Assembly: GCF_006265175.1 (NCBI RefSeq)
Contig: NZ_VDCQ01000087.1
Location: 1 to 35,299 of the forward strand
From: Paenibacillus hemerocallicola
GTDB taxonomy: Bacteria > Bacillota > Bacilli > Paenibacillales > NBRC-103111
DNA length: 35,299 nt
Direction: 5' to 3'
Part shown: positions 30,568 through 35,299 of the stretch, one piece after another
Numbering within the stretch: position 1 is the first letter of the stretch
Layout: each line of letters begins with the position of its first letter
Translations under genes and position numbers: made by a program
Notes under the pieces: generated by a model
The model's database searches: none
Told to the model about the DNA's origin: nothing
What the model saw: only the letters and a program-made list of their open reading frames with translations

Positions 30568-31707
30568 ATGATGGCGCAGCCTGAGCGGAAGTCGATGTAC
30601 GCGGCAAAAAGCGGAACAAGCTGCAAAGTAAAGTTTCGCTACGGTACCGGCAACAATATGGTGCTGGAATTTAACGAACTCGGTATCAACCGAATCATTC
30701 ATCCGAAGAAAATATACAAAGAACCGGCCGAACGCTTGACTCCCGATTTCGCGGCACCGGTACTTTGGAATGAAATCAAAACGGACTGGGTATCCCCCTA
30801 TAGAGGAATTACCGCCTTACAGGGCAGCACGTCTTCTTTTACCGGAACGGTCGGAGGGAATCATGGCACAGTTCGCGGGGAAGGGGTTGCGACGGCGAGA
30901 GGCATATCGGCGGTCATGTATGCGGACGGGGCAATGATGAACGATCAGGATGCCATCCATTGCGCTGAAGTCAAGCTTGTCGTCACAAACTATATATCCG
31001 CCTCCAACAAAATCAATGTACATACCGGAGAAAAAGCGGATTCGCTGAAGGAAGTCGTCACCTATACGGTTACCCCGAACCATATCGAGGTTTCGGTTCA
31101 TTTGACCGCATTGGAGGACTTGACGATTAACGGCTACATCGGCTTGCAGATGACCACGAACCTATTCGCGGGGCAAGTGTATTTCAGCGATAGTGAGGAG
31201 AAGTATACCCCGAACGGCGTCATGCACAGTTCGCGGACGCTGCCTTATCGTGGGGACCGGTTTGTTTATGCCGATTCCGGCAACGTCATTGCGGTCTATA
31301 CGAACCGGGCAAGCGGATTGGGCGATTTGTCGCATAAAGGGACTGGGCCGATTCATTTTGTTTCTTCATCCAATAAAATTTACTCGCATCTGATAGACGG
31401 GCCAATTACGCTTATGGAAGATGATTCCGTACACTATAGCGGCGGGTATACGCTCGACGTGCCGATGGAATGCGATGGAGCAGAGAAAGCTTACACGATC
31501 AAAGTAAACGGAGTGAACTATTATTGCGTCGATTTTTTGCAGCCCGTCTCGGCCGCTACCTTGCAGCTTGATCCGGGGTTGCTCGGTAAACAAATCGAAA
31601 TTGTCGAGAAATCGGACAACATTTCATGCGACGATACGATAGGCGAGAAAGGGTTGAGCATGGCGGCAGCCGGATTCGGAAGTTTGAAATTCAAGCTGAA
31701 AGGATAA
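30568..31707 (+). CDS. Uncharacterised beta-rich protein divergent from the sigma fusion
   Basis: This 379-residue protein, rich in beta-strand patterns (VKFRYGTGNNMVLEFNELGI, EVVTYTVTPNHIEVSVHLTA, YTIKVNGVNYYCVDFLQPVS), has no signal peptide, membrane segment or cofactor motif that I recognise. The start ATG follows GGAGG closely (GATGGAGGGGCAATG). It is transcribed divergently from the sigma/solute-binding fusion with about 200 bases between the starts, which makes it a candidate target. A glycan-processing or binding role would fit the sugar-type binding domain of its neighbour, but that is a guess. It ends at a strong terminator. Confidence 0.75.
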   Translation: MMAQPERKSMYAAKSGTSCKVKFRYGTGNNMVLEFNELGINRIIHPKKIYKEPAERLTPDFAAPVLWNEIKTDWVSPYRGITALQGSTSSFTGTVGGNHGTVRGEGVATARGISAVMYADGAMMNDQDAIHCAEVKLVVTNYISASNKINVHTGEKADSLKEVVTYTVTPNHIEVSVHLTALEDLTINGYIGLQMTTNLFAGQVYFSDSEEKYTPNGVMHSSRTLPYRGDRFVYADSGNVIAVYTNRASGLGDLSHKGTGPIHFVSSSNKIYSHLIDGPITLMEDDSVHYSGGYTLDVPMECDGAEKAYTIKVNGVNYYCVDFLQPVSAATLQLDPGLLGKQIEIVEKSDNISCDDTIGEKGLSMAAAGFGSLKFKLKG

Positions 31708-31720
31708 GCGGACGGCAAGA

Positions 31721-31764
31721 GGGGCTGTCCCAAAAGTCACGAACATGACGGGACGCCCCTTAGT
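31721..31764 (+). terminator. Long-stem terminator after the beta-rich gene
   Basis: GGGGCTGTCCC ... GTCA ... TGAC ... GGGACGCCCC builds a long, interrupted stem starting 14 bases after the stop, followed by TTAGTGTTTCC. GGGGCTGTCCCAAAAG also resembles some IS ends, but no transposase is nearby. From 31765 to 31843 nothing else is seen. Confidence 0.7.
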
Positions 31765-31843
31765 GTTTCCTACCCTAAACCCACGCCGGCCAAGGTTCGT
31801 GACTCCCGGCATTTTTGGATTGATTCTCAAGATGTCGGATGAT

Positions 31844-33238
31844 TTATGCTGGAGGACACGCGTTCGGATCCTTACTCACAAACTTCACTTCAGTCCGTCT
31901 GCTCAGCAGCTCGGCTATTCCTCTGGCTATTATTTGAACTCCTTTCTCAATTAAGCCCTCTTCCACTTGAGAGATACTGAGACGGATCACGTTGTCTTTG
32001 GCGAAATCAGGTAGGTACATGCGCTCTGCATGATCCACTAATACATGCTGATTCTTAAGGTATTCCAGCAGTTGCCTCGCCTTAATCGGTACCGGCAATC
32101 CGACGGTGGAATAAAAACCGGATAAGGAACCCGAGTATGTGGCCACAGCAGGCAACCACGCTTGAAAAGCTTGCTGCAGGAGCGTGGCCTTCCTGCTATA
32201 CATCTGCCTCATACGATCAATATGCGCGTTGAACATTCCGCTCTGCAAGTAAATCTCAAGCGCGCCTTGCGTAAGCATCGGCGTATGCACGTCCGCGGCA
32301 AACTTGGCTCGCAGGTAAGCTTCCCGCAATGTGTCAGGGAGCACCGCCAAGCCGAGTCTGAGACCGGGCAGCATAACTTTCGAGAAGCTTTTCACATAAA
32401 TAACTCTGCCAGAAGGATCATAAGCAAACATCGGGTCAGCCTTGGCGTTCGAGTCGAGGTCGCCCATATAGTCATCTTCCATGATGTACACATCATATTG
32501 CTGCGCTAATTCGACGATCCTTCTCCTCGCTTCATTTGTATGGCTGTAACCGGTCGGGTTGTGAAATCGGGAGACCGTGTAGAACAGCTTGATATCGCGA
32601 TGCTTGAACAGCTGTTCCAACTGCTTCAGATCAATCCCCTCGTTCCCTACTTCTATTCCATAAGCCGCCATTCCATGTTGTCGAATAGATTCGATAAACC
32701 CAGCATGCGTGGGCTGCTCCAGACATATATTATGCTTGCCATTGGGAAAAGGCAGGGATACAAGCAGATGCAGAGCTTGCTGCGAGCCGGTTACGACATA
32801 AATTCTCTCGGGTACCGTGAACACCTGAAGCTCTTGCAAATGCCGGGCCAGCTGGACTCGCAGCGAATGGAGCCCTTGAATGTCCGCGTACGTGAACATT
32901 TCTTCTTTATATCGTTCAATAGCCTGATTGATACAGTGTTGGAAGTCGCGATAGGGCATCGCATGTCGATCGGGACCAGCTGAGAGGAAGTCGATTGTGG
33001 CCCGCATTTCCTCCGTTTTTTCCCGTCCTCGGTAGCCCTCTACGACATAATAACCGCTCTGGGGTACGGAATAGATGATATGCCTCTTCTCTAATTCGAT
33101 ATAAGCCTTAATCACCGTATTCTTGCTGCAAGCGAAGTCTTGGGTTAAAGCACGAATAGAAGGCAGTCTGTTCCCCGGCTTCAATAATCCTTCCTCGATG
33201 CGTTTCACCATCTGATCCACGATCTCTTCATATAGCAT
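31844..33238 (-). CDS. MocR-family regulator (GntR wHTH fused to aminotransferase-like domain)
   Basis: This 464-residue protein has a GntR winged helix (about 1-70: LLKPGNRLPSIRALTQDFAC, SKNTVIKAYIELEKRHIIYS) followed by a fold-type I aminotransferase-like domain with the PLP-lysine motif VIYVKSFSKVMLPGLRLGLA (about residues 265-284) and NPTGYSHTNEARRRI plus YIMEDDYMGDL. MocR proteins use the PLP-bound domain as a sensor (GabR and PdxR are examples). They often act on a divergent neighbour; here that is the class D beta-lactamase gene, about 150 bases away. Length and motifs are complete. The start ATG has AAGGGGAT upstream. The ligand is unknown. Confidence 0.92.
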   Translation of the reverse strand: MLYEEIVDQMVKRIEEGLLKPGNRLPSIRALTQDFACSKNTVIKAYIELEKRHIIYSVPQSGYYVVEGYRGREKTEEMRATIDFLSAGPDRHAMPYRDFQHCINQAIERYKEEMFTYADIQGLHSLRVQLARHLQELQVFTVPERIYVVTGSQQALHLLVSLPFPNGKHNICLEQPTHAGFIESIRQHGMAAYGIEVGNEGIDLKQLEQLFKHRDIKLFYTVSRFHNPTGYSHTNEARRRIVELAQQYDVYIMEDDYMGDLDSNAKADPMFAYDPSGRVIYVKSFSKVMLPGLRLGLAVLPDTLREAYLRAKFAADVHTPMLTQGALEIYLQSGMFNAHIDRMRQMYSRKATLLQQAFQAWLPAVATYSGSLSGFYSTVGLPVPIKARQLLEYLKNQHVLVDHAERMYLPDFAKDNVIRLSISQVEEGLIEKGVQIIARGIAELLSRRTEVKFVSKDPNACPPA

Positions 33239-33387
33239 TCTTCTATCCCCTTTCCTTCCGAACTGTAAGGGTACAATTCAAGAATAACACCATATAAAAT
33301 TCATCCAGATACTCGTATACTCAACAGGTAGAAACTCCTATTGTTGCTTTTTGAACCATTATGCTGATGTTGGAGGAGGAATGCAAG

Positions 33388-34188
33388 ATGAAAAAAGTTA
33401 AGGTTGTCGTTCTGCTTTTTATTTCCATGCTGTTTACAAGTACTAGCTCCCTTGACAGTATCGCGAGCTCCGCTAACGCGAATCCCGGTGTGAAGGAACT
33501 TCGTGCAGAACAATTATTCCATGGTGTTTCAGGCACAACCGTTATCAAGAACCTGAAGACGGATAAAATTTACATCTATAACCTGAAGAGGAGCAGTCAG
33601 CGTTTCACACCGGAATCCTCATTCAAAGTTCCCAATGCATTAATCGGCTTGGAAGAACATGCCGTGGAGGACGAGTACGAAGTCAAACGATGGGACGGGG
33701 TAGTTCGGGAATTCGACGTCTGGAATCGGGACCACACACTGGCTTCTGCCATGAGGCATTCCGCCATCTGGTATTACCAAGCACTAGCTCGGGACATTGG
33801 TTCTGATCGGATGCAGAGCAACCTCAATCGGATCCAATACGGCAATCAAGACATCAGTGGCGGAATCGATAAGTTCTGGTTGGACAGCAGTCTGACCATC
33901 TCCGCACAAGAGCAGGCTCAATTCATGGAGAAGCTCGTAGAAGAATCTCTACCGTTCCACGAGCAAACGATGAAAACAGTCAAACGCATCATGATCGATA
34001 ACGAGCAGGACGACTACACGATTCATGGCAAAACAGGGACGAGGCTATCCGATCTAGGCCTCGGATGGTATATCGGCTATGTGGAGACCGATACGGCTAC
34101 ATGGGTATTCGCCACCAACGTGGACAGCAGCGGCACGACTGCCAAGACGATTACTCTCGAATGTCTGGAGCAGTTGAACATTTTATAA
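33388..34188 (+). CDS. Class D (OXA-type) beta-lactamase
   Basis: This 266-residue protein carries a signal peptide (MKKVKVVVLLFISMLFTSTS) and the class D motifs in order: the nucleophile S-x-x-K as PESSFKVPNALIGLEEH (Ser about residue 70), S-x-V-like HSAIWYYQALARDIG, the Y-G-N motif IQYGNQDISGG, FWLDSSLTISAQEQ, and the late K-T-G box HGKTGTRLSDLGLGWYIGY. Bacillales-type class D enzymes have this pattern. The carboxylatable Lys of SSFK is present, so it should be active on penicillins; the spectrum cannot be told. I chose ATG 33388 because GGAGGAGG precedes it. It is divergent from the MocR gene and ends before a strong terminator. Confidence 0.92.
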   Translation: MKKVKVVVLLFISMLFTSTSSLDSIASSANANPGVKELRAEQLFHGVSGTTVIKNLKTDKIYIYNLKRSSQRFTPESSFKVPNALIGLEEHAVEDEYEVKRWDGVVREFDVWNRDHTLASAMRHSAIWYYQALARDIGSDRMQSNLNRIQYGNQDISGGIDKFWLDSSLTISAQEQAQFMEKLVEESLPFHEQTMKTVKRIMIDNEQDDYTIHGKTGTRLSDLGLGWYIGYVETDTATWVFATNVDSSGTTAKTITLECLEQLNIL

Positions 34189-34290
34189 GCATTTTCTTTA
34201 AGTAACTTGCTTACTCTCTGTTATCTTGCCACGTAACTTGTGCGTTAGCGGCTGTAGGCTCACCTAATCCCATGACCACAAACGTACAAA

Positions 34291-34320
34291 ACCGTCAGGG
34301 AACCCTGACGGTCCTTTGCT
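34291..34320 (+). terminator. Terminator of the class D beta-lactamase gene
   Basis: Perfect stem ACCGTCAGGG / CCCTGACGGT with an AA loop (34291..34312), followed by CCTTTGCTT. Confidence 0.8.
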
Positions 34321-34496
34321 TGCAAACCCGGCCTATCGCGCGCCAGGCTTTTGTGCAACGGTACTGAATATTACTGAAATATGGGGAAACCGCCGAAGAA
34401 GTCACTGCCCAGCTCGTTCGAAGTCGCTGGGATAGCGGCAAACAAGCCGCAAACGGCAAGTTCCGCGCACGGTTCTATCAGCGCATTTCAGCAGCT
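34321..34496. other. Intergenic; a possible short coding remnant on the plus strand
   Basis: A plus-strand frame from about 34364 reads LKYGETAEEVTAQLVRSRWD, SGKQAANGKFRARFYQRISA and stops within the 3' end of the MFS gene. It has no start codon or ribosome binding site and I recognise no family; it may be the tail of a lost gene. Confidence 0.25.
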
Positions 34497-35299
34497 TTAA
34501 TGCCGGGTCTCCTTGCTCGGTTTTAAATTGTGCAGCATTCGGAATACCAGGATAGCGACCAAGATACTTGCGATCAGGCTAATGGCCGATACCATGTTAA
34601 AGCCTGCGATAAAGGCATTGCGTGCTTGATCCAGCAGTTCGAATGCAATCGAATCCGGTAGATTTTGCGACACGGTAATGGCCCCTACCAGCGTATCCCC
34701 TGCAGTTTTTGCTTCTTCGGGCGATAGCACTACAGGCAAAGATCCATCCATTTGACCGCGATAAATTGCTGTCCCGATACTGCCCATCACTGCAACGCCG
34801 AGAGCAGCACCGAGTTCACCGCAAGTTTCCGACATCGCGGAGGCCGAACCGGCTTTTTCAGGCGGAGCCGAGCCTACGACGATATCGGTTCCTAACGCAC
34901 CGACCGGACCTACACCCAAGCAAGTGAAAAAATAACCAGCCACTACAAGATACAAGCTGGATGAACTGTTATACAATGCAAGCATGAGGAGCCCTATTCC
35001 GGCTATCGCCATTCCGAAACTCACTATATAACCTGGACCGAATCGCTTGGAGAGTATTGGGGCCAAGATGGTACCGATAATGACCGCTACCGCCGGGGGC
35101 AACAACCATAAGCCTGCATTCAGGGGCGACAATCCCTTGACCAGCTGCAAATGCTGATTGACGAACAATATAATCCCGCCCATAGACGCGGTTGTAAAGA
35201 ATATCATACCCAGCGTTGCGCTGAAGGTCCGGTTACGAAGCAACGCAATATCAAGGAGAGTATAATGCTCCCATAGGTTGAGACACGGGAGGTTAAAAA
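34497..35299 (-). CDS. MFS transporter, DHA2-type (C-terminal part, cut by window edge)
   Basis: The minus-strand frame stays open to the window end (about 267 residues visible), so the TTG at 35243 is not the true start. It shows LLDIALLRNRTFSATLGMIF, the cluster of membrane segments GLWLLPPAVAVIIGTILAPI and VSFGMAIAGIGLLMLALY, then GVGPVGALGTDIVVGSAPPE and KAGSASAMSETCGELGAALG, which match the last third of 14-helix DHA2 (EmrB/QacA) drug:H+ antiporters, including the A-S-A-x(n)-G-x-x-G-x-A pattern. It ends in a basic cytoplasmic tail (HNLKPSKETRH). Such proteins export lipophilic or cationic drugs. Confidence 0.88.
   Translation of the reverse strand, partial: FNLPCLNLWEHYTLLDIALLRNRTFSATLGMIFFTTASMGGIILFVNQHLQLVKGLSPLNAGLWLLPPAVAVIIGTILAPILSKRFGPGYIVSFGMAIAGIGLLMLALYNSSSSLYLVVAGYFFTCLGVGPVGALGTDIVVGSAPPEKAGSASAMSETCGELGAALGVAVMGSIGTAIYRGQMDGSLPVVLSPEEAKTAGDTLVGAITVSQNLPDSIAFELLDQARNAFIAGFNMVSAISLIASILVAILVFRMLHNLKPSKETRH

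Noticed and set aside
31721-31760. GGGGCTGTCCCAAAAGTCA as an IS terminal inverted repeat
   Set aside because: Its partner lies only a few bases away and forms a terminator stem after a gene; there is no transposase nearby.

Overview
The window looks like a chromosomal segment of a Paenibacillus-type Firmicute. The basis is AGGAGG-type ribosome binding sites, frequent TTG/GTG starts, consensus sigma-A promoters, three Gram-positive leader types (T-box, ZTP, SAM-I), a MocR regulator and a Bacillales-type class D beta-lactamase. No 16S or single-copy phylogenetic marker is present, so the genus is inferred.

Layout. 1-382: 5' half of tRNA-Phe(GAA), preceded on the same strand by a complete Phe-type T-box leader with its own promoter. 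435-13373: an accessory stretch of mostly one-gene units (two GNATs, a glyA paralogue under a ZTP riboswitch, a decayed IS5-like element inside a YdeI-family remnant, a broken PhnB-like VOC gene opposite a WYL regulator, a frameshifted APH(6)-like kinase, a nucleotidyltransferase, a DUF2087 regulator with a DinB-like protein, a serine hydrolase, a NUDIX gene behind a SAM-I riboswitch, and a DHFR/RibD-like reductase). A dispersed hairpin-bearing repeat recurs between these units, always in the same orientation, and several gene stop codons lie inside it. 13695-23377: a four-gene minus-strand operon (GntR/solute-binding fusion regulator, lipoprotein solute-binding protein, zinc-type dehydrogenase, 1801-residue secreted heparinase II/III-like protein) with a cluster of CCGGTTTATA operator-like sites. 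23571-27368: ANT(6)-like gene, cyclase-family pseudogene, alpha/beta-hydrolase, VOC protein, more repeat copies and a tiny lipoprotein. 27472-31764: an ECF-like sigma factor fused to a degenerate peptidase-MA-like region and a complete solute-binding domain, followed by a membrane protein and divergent from an unknown beta-rich protein. 31844-35299: a MocR regulator divergent from a class D beta-lactamase, then a partial DHA2-type MFS exporter.

The most interesting themes are: (1) the same-orientation repeat array separating small, often self-contained genes, which resembles a cassette array although no integron integrase is visible; (2) two different DNA-binding or sigma modules fused to cytoplasmic solute-binding domains (GntR-SBP and sigma-MA-SBP); (3) a Phe T-box directly upstream of tRNA-Phe and a SAM-I riboswitch upstream of a NUDIX gene, both unexpected partners. 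Function assignments rest on motif recognition by eye; no database search was run.
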